DNA of 64,000 nucleotides from Actibacterium sp. XHP0104. Lineage in GTDB: Bacteria; Pseudomonadota; Alphaproteobacteria; Rhodobacterales; Rhodobacteraceae. The stretch spans positions 1 to 64,000 of the forward strand of contig NZ_JAOWLE010000006.1 of NCBI RefSeq assembly GCF_025751515.1. Reading direction: 5' to 3'. Made by a program: the position numbers and the translations under genes. The notes beneath the pieces were generated by a model, which was not told the DNA's origin, ran no database searches, and worked only from the letters and a program-made list of their open reading frames with translations. Positions 1 through 8,613 of the stretch are shown in pieces (positions within the stretch are counted from its first letter, which is position 1; each line of letters opens with the position of its first letter).

Positions 1-113
1 TGCCCCATCAAAACTTCAACCTGCCGCAACTTCGAGACAATCTCTTCGGGCTTCGGTCGCTTGTTCGCCATTCTCAGTCCTCCGTTTCCTAAACATAACG
101 GTGGACCAGTTCA
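1..113 (-). mobile_element. 5' end of an IS3-family insertion sequence (orfA start, cut by window edge)
   Basis: Reading leftwards from 71, an ATG opens a frame beginning MANKRPKPEEIVSKLRQVEV, the characteristic N-terminus of IS3-family OrfA (helix-turn-helix subunit of the transposase). Only 23 codons lie in the window, so whether the element is intact cannot be judged. A GGAGG-like ribosome site precedes the start. The terminal inverted repeat probably lies near 101-113, where the complement reads TGAACTGGTCCAC. Family assignment rests on the N-terminal motif; the outer boundary is inferred. Confidence 0.7.
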
Positions 114-593
114 GATGGGGAGGCTCAACCCGCCATAGCCTGATGCTTTCGGTCCATCACCGCCATGACGTTGGATTCAAGAGTGATTAGGCTTGAGTTC
201 GATTTCTGTTCCACTTCGCGAATGCCACCGGCATCGAAGTGTTCAGCCCGCTTTCCAAGAAAATCGTCTCATTTCAGACACCTAGAGGCTAAGCACCAAA
301 TCGGCGCAGTCATCAGGTCCGGAGAATATCGGCCCTGAGAGACCGCTTTTGGGCCACCTGGCGGCAGCGGCAGTGCTCAGCCCCTCCCGCATAACCCTCG
401 AAAACAACGGAAAAATCCGGCGTCAGCCGGATCGGGAGAACGCTTTCGCTTTGGCAAGTGGCGGAGGGGATGGGTCTGGCGTCGAACCTTCTCCACATTG
501 AGACGCCACATCCGCCAGGCATCACAGTGGCATCTGACCGCCAAGACCCCTTGATGTGAGCCCGAACGAGATCGAAGGCGGGGGCCCGCAGGC
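114..593. other. Intergenic stretch downstream of IS end and of the MFS gene
   Basis: No convincing gene is seen here. One minus-strand frame (313-597) touches the MFS stop codon and is listed separately with low confidence. The rest shows no recognisable protein motif, RNA gene or clear terminator. It may be decayed sequence next to the insertion element. Confidence 0.4.
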
Positions 594-597
594 TCAT
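313..597 (-). CDS. Possible small protein coupled to the MFS gene (doubtful)
   Basis: A 94-residue frame whose ATG overlaps the TGA of the upstream MFS gene (ATGA), an arrangement typical of translational coupling. The protein has no signal peptide, membrane segment or motif that I recognise, and its composition (many Arg, Ser, Cys) looks like chance translation of GC-rich DNA. The overlap is the only support. It could equally be non-coding 3' sequence. Confidence 0.2.
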   Translation of the reverse strand: MSLRAPAFDLVRAHIKGSWRSDATVMPGGCGVSMWRRFDARPIPSATCQSESVLPIRLTPDFSVVFEGYAGGAEHCRCRQVAQKRSLRADILRT

Positions 598-1868
598 GTC
601 TTAGCCTTTTTCTTCTGGCTCGGTGCGACTTCCAGACTGCTCGTCTCGGTCGTTACGAAGGCGGTCTTCTCGGCTCTGTCCGAGGCCTTCGCTCTTTTGA
701 GCCTGAAGAGGACGTAACTCGTGTAGCTCACCATCAGAAAAGTGAGCAGCCAACTCGCGGCTTCGTCTCCGAATGCAGCCGAAACCAGGCTCGCCAGAAG
801 GGGCCCGGCGACGGCGCCCATTGTCCACACGAACAGCAAGGTGACTGTGGTCGACGCGACGTAAACTGGAACCGTGCGATCCATCGCATGAGCAACAAGC
901 AAAGAATATGCAGTAAGAAGGGCGCCTCCGAGGACAAAGAGCAAGCCAAGAAGCACCAATTGCAGGTTGGTCCCCAAGACGGCCCTGTAATCCGAGCCGT
1001 CTCCGGAACCGGCGATTGACAGGTACAGCAACACGGCAGATGCCACGCAGCCGTTCGCAACGATTATCCTGCGTCGATCGTAGAAGTCTGACGCCCATCC
1101 CAAGGGATACATGAAAACGATACGACCCAGATAAAGAGCCCCGATGGCAAGCGCGATTTCCGCGGCGTCGATACCTTGGGTGGCCGCTCGATAGGGACCA
1201 ACATTGAGAAGAGTGGTTGCGACCATGCCGACCGTGAACGAACCGAGCCAGGCGGTCGGGGAATCCCGGAACACCGCCTTGAGACGAACCGAGGCATCAG
1301 CGTGCGCCGATGGCGGATCAGTCCGGGCGGCTGTCAGAATGACGATCGCAAGGCAGTAAAGTAACGAAACCACCACAAACGCGACATTGATATCGTCGGG
1401 AAGGACAGGGATCATGATCTGGCTGCCGACGGAAAGGGCGCCGATCAGCATTGCATAGATGGCCAGCAAGCGCCCTCGGCTGTTTCCATCCGCCGATTGG
1501 CTGACCCAGGCGTCTCCGATGGCGAAAAGCGCAGCCGTCGCAAGGCCAGTGGTGAATCGCACACCAAGCAGAACCGGAACGAATTCGGTCAAGGCGAAGA
1601 TCAATGTCGACGCTATGCAGATCGCCGCGCCGGCAGCGAACGATCGGATGTGGCCGATCTGTGTTATCCAGCGGGACGTACGAAAACAGCCGACGAGGAA
1701 GCCGAGCGAGTAGAATGCCGGCGCAAGCGCCGCAGCTTCCTGAGAGGCACCGGACGCGGCAAAGTCGAGGGCCACAAGCGTTCCGGACGCAGCCGTGACC
1801 AACTGGATCGAGGCCATTGCGGCGAAAAGCGCGCGAAGTGTGAGCAGTTGTTTATTGATTACTCTCAT
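594..1868 (-). CDS. MFS transporter, YcaD-like
   Basis: A 424-residue inner-membrane protein of about twelve hydrophobic segments, belonging to the major facilitator superfamily. The N-terminal half, with segments around 'SLGFLVGC' followed by 'GHIRSFAAGAA', and the loop 'GVRFTTGLATAALFAIGDAW' match the YcaD-like branch, whose substrates are mostly unknown. The start at 1868 (MRVINKQ) was chosen because the longer upstream frame reads through the neighbouring gene in another phase and has no transporter features. Only 5 nt separate it from the gene at 1874-2317, so the two are probably one transcript. The tail after the last helix is charged and lysine-rich. Substrate cannot be deduced. Confidence 0.85.
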   Translation of the reverse strand: MRVINKQLLTLRALFAAMASIQLVTAASGTLVALDFAASGASQEAAALAPAFYSLGFLVGCFRTSRWITQIGHIRSFAAGAAICIASTLIFALTEFVPVLLGVRFTTGLATAALFAIGDAWVSQSADGNSRGRLLAIYAMLIGALSVGSQIMIPVLPDDINVAFVVVSLLYCLAIVILTAARTDPPSAHADASVRLKAVFRDSPTAWLGSFTVGMVATTLLNVGPYRAATQGIDAAEIALAIGALYLGRIVFMYPLGWASDFYDRRRIIVANGCVASAVLLYLSIAGSGDGSDYRAVLGTNLQLVLLGLLFVLGGALLTAYSLLVAHAMDRTVPVYVASTTVTLLFVWTMGAVAGPLLASLVSAAFGDEAASWLLTFLMVSYTSYVLFRLKRAKASDRAEKTAFVTTETSSLEVAPSQKKKAKT

Positions 1869-1873
1869 CGAGA

Positions 1874-2317
1874 TCAGGCGCCGCTGCGTCGTCCGTAGAT
1901 TCGGACCGTTGCGCTGCCACCCGTCGGAATGCGCTTGTAGATGATCTTCACGGTCCGAATGCCGCGCACCAGGCCGGGCAGGAGCATCTTGCGGGTCCGG
2001 CTTCCGGCCGCAATGATCGACCGGACACGAAGCTCGGATGTTTCCCCGTTGGTGAACGTCACCTCTATGCTTTCGATGAAGATCGGCTTGTCTACGGCTT
2101 CGACAACAAGGCCCGTATAGAGTCCTTTTGCCAACGTGACCGGAACAATGCTGAAATTCTTGATAAGGTTGACCCTGCTCTCTCCAAGCAGGATCCAACC
2201 CTCCCCCAACGACGAATCTGCGCGAACCGCCAATGGAAAAGCCACGACAAGTGCAATAAATCCGCGGCGATGGATTTTCGCCAGAGAACCGAGGCTGTTG
2301 ATGGGGGTCTGTGTCAT
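1874..2317 (-). CDS. Small exported protein, DUF2541/YaaI-like (tentative)
   Basis: A 147-residue protein starting MTQTPINSLG with an N-terminal hydrophobic segment ending near 'AVRADS', consistent with a signal peptide and cleavage after Ala. The mature part contains 'GWILLGESRVNL', an 'FTNGE' strand, and 'RVRSIIAAGSRTRKMLLPGL', a beta-rich pattern that reminds me of DUF2541 (E. coli YaaI). It lies immediately upstream of the MFS gene on the same strand. The function of the family is unknown. Assignment is from pattern memory only. Confidence 0.55.
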   Translation of the reverse strand: MTQTPINSLGSLAKIHRRGFIALVVAFPLAVRADSSLGEGWILLGESRVNLIKNFSIVPVTLAKGLYTGLVVEAVDKPIFIESIEVTFTNGETSELRVRSIIAAGSRTRKMLLPGLVRGIRTVKIIYKRIPTGGSATVRIYGRRSGA

Positions 2318-2539
2318 GCCTCTATCCCTTCCAGCTTGCTCATCTCTTGAGGTTCTGACCCACCGTCTTGGATTCAGCATGAATCGCACTGTGCCACACG
2401 CCGGATGCAATGGTCCTGGTCCCTGCTATCAGAAACGCTGGCTCAGTATGACGTAAAGGAAATCCTCTTGGTCGTCGTTTCGTGCTTGGTCGGTCGTACA
2501 GTCGAGGCTGAATTTCCGGGACACCCGAATGCGGAATCC

Positions 2540-2567
2540 GACAGTGGCGGCACGCGCCGCCGCTGTC
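2540..2567. repeat. Stem-loop, 12-bp arms
   Basis: GACAGTGGCGGC (2540-2551) pairs with GCCGCCGCTGTC (2556-2567) over a 4-nt loop, with a single G-U pair. No T-run follows on either strand, so it is not a typical intrinsic terminator. Confidence 0.6.
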
Positions 2568-2582
2568 AAAGTCTTGGGGTTC

Positions 2583-2625
2583 GGTGGAGAGGTCGATCTG
2601 CGCCTCGCAGGATCGCCTCTCCACC
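2583..2625 (-). terminator. Long near-perfect hairpin downstream of the serine hydrolase gene
   Basis: GGTGGAGAGG (2583-2592) pairs perfectly with CCTCTCCACC (2616-2625), and the inner CGATC/GATCG and TGCG/CGCA also pair. The result is a nearly uninterrupted stem of about 19 bp around a CCT loop with two one-base bulges. It sits 25 nt beyond the stop codon at 2651. There is no U-tract, so its role may be 3'-end protection or a REP-like element. Confidence 0.45.
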
Positions 2626-2650
2626 TGATTAGTGGCTCTTGTCGCCCCGG

Positions 2651-4168
2651 TTATTCGAAGACAGTCCCGGAGAGGTCGAAATCATCGACCGCCCCTTCGC
2701 CCCGAATGAAGATCCGGTGGTTGAATCGCACGTAGTTCAGTTCGCCAGACGGATCTTTGAGCAATTCGCCAAGGGCTCCCTCGTTCGGGCCTTCGGTGAT
2801 GATGAAATAGCCATCAGCCGTATTGGCCACATTTGCAGGCGCGGGATCCGATCCGCTGGTCAATGCGGAGAACTGCACAAACATATATTTATCGCCCTCT
2901 TTGCGGATCTCGATGTTTTGGGAATTCCCCTTGAAGACGCCGACGAAGGGATCGAGCACAGCCGGATCAACACCCGCTGCGACCGGAGAGTTGGCCTCGA
3001 TTCCCGTGAAGGCTTTGACCATTGCATTCGCAACTTTCTTGTAGGCCTCGGATCCGCGATCGCTGTGAACCAAAACCACCACGGCAAAGTCGCGATCCGG
3101 GATCAGCTGCAGGAAGGAACGCGTGCCGGGCCAATTCCCGCCGTGGCTGGGGCTGGTGACCCCATCGTAATCGTGGATGAACCATGTCAACCCGGTAAAG
3201 TCGCCGGCCTCAGCCTCGACTGCCGGAGCGTGGGCATAGTCCAGCGCTTCTTTGGACAGCAGCTGGTTCCCGGCAGCGTCCTTGCCGTCCAGCTGAAAGC
3301 GGGCGTATTTCAGCATGTCGTTAACCGTCGACCGGAGTGCGCCGGAGGCTGCGGACTCTCTGATCAGCGGAATGTAGTACGGCGTGAGATCGTTGACGTC
3401 GCCTTCGCCGTAGATCGGCGGGTGACCCCATGCGTAGCCTTCAGCCGGCGGGGTGGCGTCGTAGTTGAAGGATGACGACTCCATGCCGAGCGGGGTGAGC
3501 AGGTTCTCTTCGATCAGGTCCTCGATCGGCTTTCCGCCGGCATGCGAGACCACATGGGTCGCGAAGGTGATGCTGGTGTTGTTGTACATCCAGGTTTGAT
3601 CGAACGGATAGAGCTGCTCGACGTAAGCCGCCTGGAGCATGACCTTCTCGCTGATCGACCCGCCCGGAGGAACACGAAGGAACCCATGGTCGCCATACCA
3701 ACCAGCGCGATGGTGGAACAGGTCAACGACCCGCGCTTTCGACGTCGCTTCCGCATCCGCGACCCTCCACCACGGCAGGAGGTCGACGACACGCGCGTTC
3801 AAATCCAGCTCGCCCCGTTCGGACAGCTGCATGGCCACTGTCGAAAGGAAGGTTTTGGTCACAGAGCCAATTTGAAACTGCGTATCAGGGGTAACAGCCT
3901 CGTCGGTGCCTACCTTGGTGATGCCGAGGCCGGCGCTGTAGGTGTTGGGCCCATGGATGACCCCTACACCAAGCCCCGGGATGTTCATTTCCTTGATCAG
4001 TTCAGCAGTTTCGGCGAGGACCGCATCAAAGGTCGCCTGGCCCTCTTCCTGTGTCATGGCCTGCTGTGCGAGTGCCGGTGTGACGCACAGTAGCGACGAA
4101 ACAAGCAGGGCAGGTAGTGGTTTCATTCGGTTCTTCACTGAGTTTTTCCTTAGCATTGGAGTCTTCAC
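2651..4168 (-). CDS. Serine hydrolase, class C beta-lactamase / D-aminopeptidase family, secreted
   Basis: A 505-residue protein of the beta-lactamase-like serine hydrolase fold (PF00144 type). It has a signal peptide with a long charged n-region ending near 'TPALAQQ'. The nucleophile motif SxxK is S102-V-T-K105 in 'IGSVTKTF', the YxN element is Y195-N-N197 in 'MYNNTSITF', and the KTG-equivalent is 'SHGGNWPG' near residue 342. The HGG variant is usual for esterases and peptidases of this family rather than true AmpC. A C-terminal domain of about 130 residues follows. The GTG at 4168 is preceded by GAGGAA at 8 nt; the ATG at 4126 would give a shorter n-region. The gene downstream in the window of the class A homologue suggests a beta-lactam or cell-wall theme. 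Confidence 0.8.
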   Translation of the reverse strand: MKTPMLRKNSVKNRMKPLPALLVSSLLCVTPALAQQAMTQEEGQATFDAVLAETAELIKEMNIPGLGVGVIHGPNTYSAGLGITKVGTDEAVTPDTQFQIGSVTKTFLSTVAMQLSERGELDLNARVVDLLPWWRVADAEATSKARVVDLFHHRAGWYGDHGFLRVPPGGSISEKVMLQAAYVEQLYPFDQTWMYNNTSITFATHVVSHAGGKPIEDLIEENLLTPLGMESSSFNYDATPPAEGYAWGHPPIYGEGDVNDLTPYYIPLIRESAASGALRSTVNDMLKYARFQLDGKDAAGNQLLSKEALDYAHAPAVEAEAGDFTGLTWFIHDYDGVTSPSHGGNWPGTRSFLQLIPDRDFAVVVLVHSDRGSEAYKKVANAMVKAFTGIEANSPVAAGVDPAVLDPFVGVFKGNSQNIEIRKEGDKYMFVQFSALTSGSDPAPANVANTADGYFIITEGPNEGALGELLKDPSGELNYVRFNHRIFIRGEGAVDDFDLSGTVFE

Positions 4169-4269
4169 TGGAGTTATTCCTCGCGGGATAACGATGGCTT
4201 TTGGCGGAGAGTTCTGTCTTCGCCGGGCAGGAGCGCACTGGCAGGGTCTGCAAGGCGAAGTTTCACTGT

Positions 4270-5304
4270 TTACTGCTTCACCATCGGCCCAACGTGGAAG
4301 TAGTCGAACAGCGACCGGGCGACCTCGGCAATTGCCCGATCCCTGTCCGCCTCGGATGTCTCGCTGCTCTTGGTGAACACGGCGATTGCAAACCGACGAC
4401 CGTCGGGGAGCGTGATATAGCCGACGTCGTTGGCCACTCCCCCGATGGTTCCGGTCTTGTTCGCCACGGGCGTTCCCCGGGGTAGCAGTCCCTTGAGCCG
4501 ACCAGCGCCGGTGCGCGTGCGCGACATGACATCAATCAGGAAGTCGCGGCTCTCGGCACTTGTCGCCGTGCCACTGTCGATGGCCAGCAGGAGTTGCAGC
4601 ATCGCAAGCGGCGTTGACTGGTCGCGGGGATCCGCCTCGAAGTCCAGATTGCGGTCAGCCTGGATCTTCAAGAGTTCCGGCCGGGCCTTGAAGACCTCTG
4701 TGGCGAGTTTATGCGTGGCCGGTCCCGGCAAACCATAGAACTCCCCGATGATCTCGCCGGTGGGCCGATCGACTCTGATATCGCTGATCCCGATCCTGCG
4801 CAGATATTGGGTCACCGCCGCGGGTCCTCCAGCCAGTCCCATCGAGATGTCGGTCGCCGTGTTATCGCTCTCCGTGATCATCACCTCGATCACGTTCGCG
4901 ATCGACAACTGGAGCCCAGGGTGAACGAATGTGCCGTTCAGCGCAGCGTCCCCGATCATCATCATGTCGAGTGTGACATCGACCATCTGGTCGAGGCTGA
5001 GTTCGCCTTTGTCGACGCGATCCAATACCGCAGCGGCGATCGCAACCTTGTAGGTGCTGGCCATGACAAAGGTTTCATCGCCATTGAACGCGATGACCTC
5101 GTCGCCGCCGATTTCTTGCGCTGCGAAACCGATCCGCCCAGCAAGCCCTGTCGCGACCCGTTCGATCGCGGCTCCAACGGCCTGTCCTTCCGGTGTCTGG
5201 CCGTATGCAGGGCCGAAGGTCGCCGCCGAAACAGTCATCAGCCCGGTAATAAGTATTGCTGTCAAAAAGGATTTTTTGGCTTTTACGGTGTTTTCCTTCG
5301 ACAT
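4270..5304 (-). CDS. Class A beta-lactamase-like serine hydrolase with enlarged omega region
   Basis: A 344-residue exported protein with a signal peptide ending near 'GPAYGQ'. Class A landmarks are S83-T-Y-K86 (SxxK), S146-D-N148 (SDN) and K283-T-G285 (KTG). The omega loop is unusual. The canonical R164/E166 segment aligns with 'VDRPTGEII', placing Thr where the catalytic Glu normally sits and Glu184 two positions later. About 40 extra residues precede 'DPRDQSTP'. It could be a divergent beta-lactamase or a related acyl-serine hydrolase. The start MSKENTV was chosen for its AGGA at 5 nt; the longer frame lacks a site. An AraC-type gene is transcribed divergently. Confidence 0.8.
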   Translation of the reverse strand: MSKENTVKAKKSFLTAILITGLMTVSAATFGPAYGQTPEGQAVGAAIERVATGLAGRIGFAAQEIGGDEVIAFNGDETFVMASTYKVAIAAAVLDRVDKGELSLDQMVDVTLDMMMIGDAALNGTFVHPGLQLSIANVIEVMITESDNTATDISMGLAGGPAAVTQYLRRIGISDIRVDRPTGEIIGEFYGLPGPATHKLATEVFKARPELLKIQADRNLDFEADPRDQSTPLAMLQLLLAIDSGTATSAESRDFLIDVMSRTRTGAGRLKGLLPRGTPVANKTGTIGGVANDVGYITLPDGRRFAIAVFTKSSETSEADRDRAIAEVARSLFDYFHVGPMVKQ

Positions 5305-5414
5305 TTCCTGGCTCCAACACTTTCCGAGATCGCTAGAGCCGCGGGGCCATAGCCCGAGTCTCATGGTTTGCGGCTAGTAGATTAACATGCCAGCGGCGCA
5401 TCCTGTTTGCCGCT

Positions 5415-5539
5415 CATGCCACCTGAGTCCTAAACATGTCCTAGAAGGTTAACCTGATGGCGTTGAGGGAGCAGCCCGCATGCCACCTGTGTCATAAACA
5501 TGTCCTAGAAGGTTAACCTGATGGCGTTGAGAGAGCAGC
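5415..5539. repeat. Two 61-bp tandem direct repeats in a divergent promoter region
   Basis: 5415-5475 and 5479-5539 are nearly identical (differences only at 'gagtcct' versus 'gtgtcat' and one base near the 3' end), spaced exactly 64 bp. Each contains the 10-bp palindrome AGGTTAACCT. They lie between the class A hydrolase gene and the AraC-type regulator and end 4 nt before its start codon, so they could be tandem operators. This role is inferred. Confidence 0.8.
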
Positions 5540-5543
5540 ACGA

Positions 5544-6602
5544 ATGAGCAGGAAATCTGGCCCGAGCTTCACGCGCGGAATGTTGATTCTGTCACCGTTC
5601 GCAAAGGCCTTCACCTCGCGGGGCGGCGATATCGAAGCGATCCTGGCCCGAAACGGCATTCCCGCCGGTGCGCTGACCGACCCTGCGATGCTGGTTGACG
5701 CGTCCGCCTGTTATTCCGCCATGGAGGATATGGCGGAAACTCTTAGCGATCCGTATTTTGGCGCAAAGGTGGCAATCGAAACAGCGACGAAAGGAACGCC
5801 TGCGTTCCGGGATTCGGCGACCCATGCTCTCAACTTTGGAGATTTTCTGTCCCGGCTGGTGGTGGAAGTCTCAAAGCAGGTTGATAATGTGCGGTACTCC
5901 GTTTCCATCAAACCCGGCATTGTAACCTTCGACATTCACCGCACCGCCAAGGTCATTAAGCGGTCGACACAGTTGGATGCAGTCGGCGTCGCACTTTATG
6001 TGACTTTGATAAAGAAAGGGATCGGAGAAACATTCAACCCAAAAGACATCCTGATCACTGTACCAACCACCCAGGGGCTTCCGCCGGGTTTTCTTCCGAA
6101 ACATGCGCTCGTCACATCGCAGATCGACGGAATGCGGATTTCATTTCCGACGCACTGGCTTTGGGCACCATTCTCGTTGGACTGGGAATTGGTGAAAGTC
6201 TCACGAGGGGAGTTTGCCGCAGATGGCGCCAGCGAAGCGACCCTTTCCTATCTTCGCGGCATGCTGATGGACAACATCGCTTATCAGGATCTGACACTGA
6301 ACGACTTTTCCAAAATCTGCCGCATGCATCCACGCCGCATCCAGCGCATCCTGTGGGCACACGGCACCTCCTACAGTCAGATGAAGGACGACGTGCGCCA
6401 GAGTATCACGGAAGACCTCTTGTCGAACACGACCCTGCCTGTTGCGCAAATCGCCCTGCAGGTAGGCCTCTCCGGCCCAGCCGCCCTTGACCGTGCATTC
6501 AGGCGATGGACCGGTAGGACGCCGACACAATTCAGGGCAGAATCGAGGCCCGAACAGGTCTACCCTGCCCCCGGCGAAATCCCTCACCGTGATTTAGGGT
6601 AA
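5544..6602 (+). CDS. AraC-family transcriptional regulator
   Basis: A 352-residue regulator. Residues about 15-205 resemble the arabinose-binding-like sensor domain of OruR/ArgR-type AraC proteins ('GGDIEAILARNGIP', 'LVDASACYSAMEDMAE'). Residues about 240-340 form the two helix-turn-helix units of AraC ('LNDFSKICRMHPRRIQRIL' and 'LPVAQIALQVGLSGPAALDR', then 'FRRWTGRTPTQFR'). The ATG at 5544 immediately follows the second 61-bp repeat. It faces away from the class A beta-lactamase-like gene, so it may control that gene and itself. The effector is unknown. Confidence 0.85.
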   Translation: MSRKSGPSFTRGMLILSPFAKAFTSRGGDIEAILARNGIPAGALTDPAMLVDASACYSAMEDMAETLSDPYFGAKVAIETATKGTPAFRDSATHALNFGDFLSRLVVEVSKQVDNVRYSVSIKPGIVTFDIHRTAKVIKRSTQLDAVGVALYVTLIKKGIGETFNPKDILITVPTTQGLPPGFLPKHALVTSQIDGMRISFPTHWLWAPFSLDWELVKVSRGEFAADGASEATLSYLRGMLMDNIAYQDLTLNDFSKICRMHPRRIQRILWAHGTSYSQMKDDVRQSITEDLLSNTTLPVAQIALQVGLSGPAALDRAFRRWTGRTPTQFRAESRPEQVYPAPGEIPHRDLG

Positions 6603-6627
6603 GTGCCGACCCTGAAGGAGTAGACGA

Positions 6628-6822
6628 ATGCGTAAGAGCCGTTTCTGGCGTTACGACTACAACACGGTCAGACCGCAATCATCGCTGGGCAACCAGACAC
6701 CGCTGCAAGTGTGCTTGCGCAAGACGGGCAACCCGAATACCCAGTCCAACCTGCAGACTCTCATTATGACTGAGGGACCAGCGGAGGGCAGGTCACGTCG
6801 CGTGTTTACGCTCAACTTATGA
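6628..6822 (+). pseudogene. 3' remnant of IS3-family transposase orfB
   Basis: The frame contains 'RYDYNTVRPQSSLGNQTP', the conserved C-terminal signature of IS3-family OrfB (YNxxRPHxSLGxxTP) after the last DDE residue, followed by an unrelated-looking tail. The integrase core upstream is missing, so this is a dead fragment. It lies between the AraC gene and the DUF900 hydrolase. Confidence 0.75.
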
Positions 6823-6823
6823 A

Positions 6824-7975
6824 ATGGCGAGATCTCTTCCGATGTTATTTGGCGTAGATAAGGTGAGGTTCAAGGCTTGTATTCTATTGCTTGTCACAAG
6901 TCTTGCAATTGTGGGCTGCGGTCCGGCGGAACGCGGGATGATCGGCCTGGTAGCCGAACCTCAGAATGGTGATGCGACCGAAAATCTCAGAAAACACGAG
7001 ATCTTCATCCTGACCTCGCGTGCTCCGGACAGTGATCCAACCATTTTGTTCTCGGGAAAGCGATCGTCCGAAATTGGGTTGGCAAAACTGACGGTCAGTG
7101 TGCCCCCGAACCACACCCCCGGCAAGATAGAGAGCCCCCAGTCCGGCATCCCCCGTCCAGCGGAGCATTTCACAGCAACCGATCCAGAAATCTTTTCGTC
7201 CGAAAGCGATTTCGTCTCCGCCTTGCAGGCAGAATTGAACCGGCGCTCTGTCCAAAACCGGAACGTTTTGATTTTTGTGCATGGCTACAACACAACCTTT
7301 TCAGAAGCAGTTCTTCGGATGGGTCAGTTCGTTGAGGATTCCGGCTATGAGGGCGTTCCGGTTTTATTCAGCTGGGCCTCCGGCGGCCATTTGTTGGACT
7401 ACGTTTATGACATGAACAGCGTCCTGGTCGCGCGGGACGACCTGTTGCTCGGTGCTAATCTTATCTCGAAAACCAATGCAAAGGCCGTTGATGTCCTATC
7501 GCATTCCATGGGCAATCTGCTGACGGTCGAAGCAATGCGACAGGCAAAACTCAACGGCACCTTGAACCGGACAGGTCGGCTTCGCCATGTCATTTTGGCG
7601 GCACCCGACATTGACGCCGACCTGTTCCGGCAGCAACTGGCACCTTTTGCCGACAATGAACGGCAGTTTTACATTCTTATCTCTCGCGACGACCGGGCTT
7701 TGAGTTTTTCCCGGCTTCTTGCGCGGGGAGTGCCGCGGGTCGGCAATGAGGACGTTGAAGATCTGGCAGGACTTGGCGTGACAGTCTTAGATCTGTCTGA
7801 GATCGACGTGAATGGTTCAAACCACTCAAAATTCGCAGACTCGCCCGAGATAGTGCAGTTGATTGGCAAGCGACTAAGCGTCGATGGAGTGGGGACGAGG
7901 AACGGTTCGGATCCACTCCTCTCGTCGGTGCTGATGCTGCCAATTACAGTCACTGCAGCGACCTTGGCCCGCTGA
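6824..7975 (+). CDS. Lipoprotein alpha/beta hydrolase, DUF900 family
   Basis: A 383-residue protein with an N-terminal hydrophobic segment ending in a lipobox-like 'AIVGCG' (Cys about residue 32), predicting an envelope lipoprotein. The hydrolase part has the strand 'NVLIFVHGYNTTF' carrying the oxyanion HGY. It also has the nucleophile elbow 'LSHSMGN', an acid candidate in 'APDIDAD' and a His candidate in 'NGSNHSKF'. These match the COG4782/DUF900 esterase-like group, whose substrates are poorly known. Several in-frame starts exist; the listed one is the most upstream. A second DUF900-type protein occurs at 13230-14285. Confidence 0.75.
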   Translation: MARSLPMLFGVDKVRFKACILLLVTSLAIVGCGPAERGMIGLVAEPQNGDATENLRKHEIFILTSRAPDSDPTILFSGKRSSEIGLAKLTVSVPPNHTPGKIESPQSGIPRPAEHFTATDPEIFSSESDFVSALQAELNRRSVQNRNVLIFVHGYNTTFSEAVLRMGQFVEDSGYEGVPVLFSWASGGHLLDYVYDMNSVLVARDDLLLGANLISKTNAKAVDVLSHSMGNLLTVEAMRQAKLNGTLNRTGRLRHVILAAPDIDADLFRQQLAPFADNERQFYILISRDDRALSFSRLLARGVPRVGNEDVEDLAGLGVTVLDLSEIDVNGSNHSKFADSPEIVQLIGKRLSVDGVGTRNGSDPLLSSVLMLPITVTAATLAR

Positions 7976-8136
7976 CCGCTGCAACGTCTGAGCATTAACG
8001 AGCGAACTCTGGGTCATGTCTTAAACGTAAACGAAATGGTTGCGTTGAAGGACACCGCAGCGAAGGCGTTTGACCTCTTGCCGGTCAAACCATCGGACAC
8101 CATCACGGATCATGCAACCAAGACAACAGAGCGGCT

Positions 8137-8613
8137 TCAATCGCCAGCCTTCACCATCATAGCGTCGCTGATTTCGAACAAGCGCGTGTTGCCACAGATC
8201 ACGATGACAGAGCGCAGGCGGGGGGCTGGTGCAACTGCTGTCATTGAAACTGTCTGGGTATCCAGCACCTGTGCAACCATTCCGTCCGGCGGTGTCGTGG
8301 AAATCACCGCGAAGACCGATGGCACTGCAGAACGATCTGCCTTTCCGATTTTCAGGCTGACAGTATATCCTGGTGTTGGCAGCGTGAGATCGCCGCTCAC
8401 GAAAAGGAGGGGGGATGCCCCATCATGCGGAGCCGGGGTGAGTTTTCCGACCCAGTTGCTGCTTTCGATCACAGGGCAATCATCGGAGGGCGTCGAGGAA
8501 GACATTTCGCGCTCGCTCTGGACTTGATCCGACTGGTTTTGCGCGTTGCAGGCAGTTGTAGCAAGCATCGGTAAAACCGCCAGACAGAGGACCAAGGCTT
8601 TCGATGGTGTCAT
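8137..8613 (-). CDS. Hypothetical lipoprotein
   Basis: A 158-residue protein with a signal-like N-terminus 'LAVLPMLATTACNAQ', whose Cys22 could be lipidated although the -3 residue is atypical. The mature part is beta-rich, with two further Cys residues ('DDCPVI' and 'VICGNTR') that could form a disulfide. I recognise no family. It stands alone, convergent with the DUF900 gene. Confidence 0.5.
   Translation of the reverse strand: MTPSKALVLCLAVLPMLATTACNAQNQSDQVQSEREMSSSTPSDDCPVIESSNWVGKLTPAPHDGASPLLFVSGDLTLPTPGYTVSLKIGKADRSAVPSVFAVISTTPPDGMVAQVLDTQTVSMTAVAPAPRLRSVIVICGNTRLFEISDAMMVKAGD

Larger units (their letters stand above)
2318..2650. other. Intergenic region with two strong stem-loops
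   Basis: 333 nt between the small exported protein and the 3' end of the serine hydrolase. No gene is evident. It contains two adjacent hairpins, annotated separately at 2540-2567 and 2583-2625. Confidence 0.5.

Noticed and set aside
594-2198. 534-residue version of the MFS protein
   Set aside because: The first 110 residues are out-of-phase translation of the neighbouring exported-protein gene; the transporter starts at MRVINKQ (1868).
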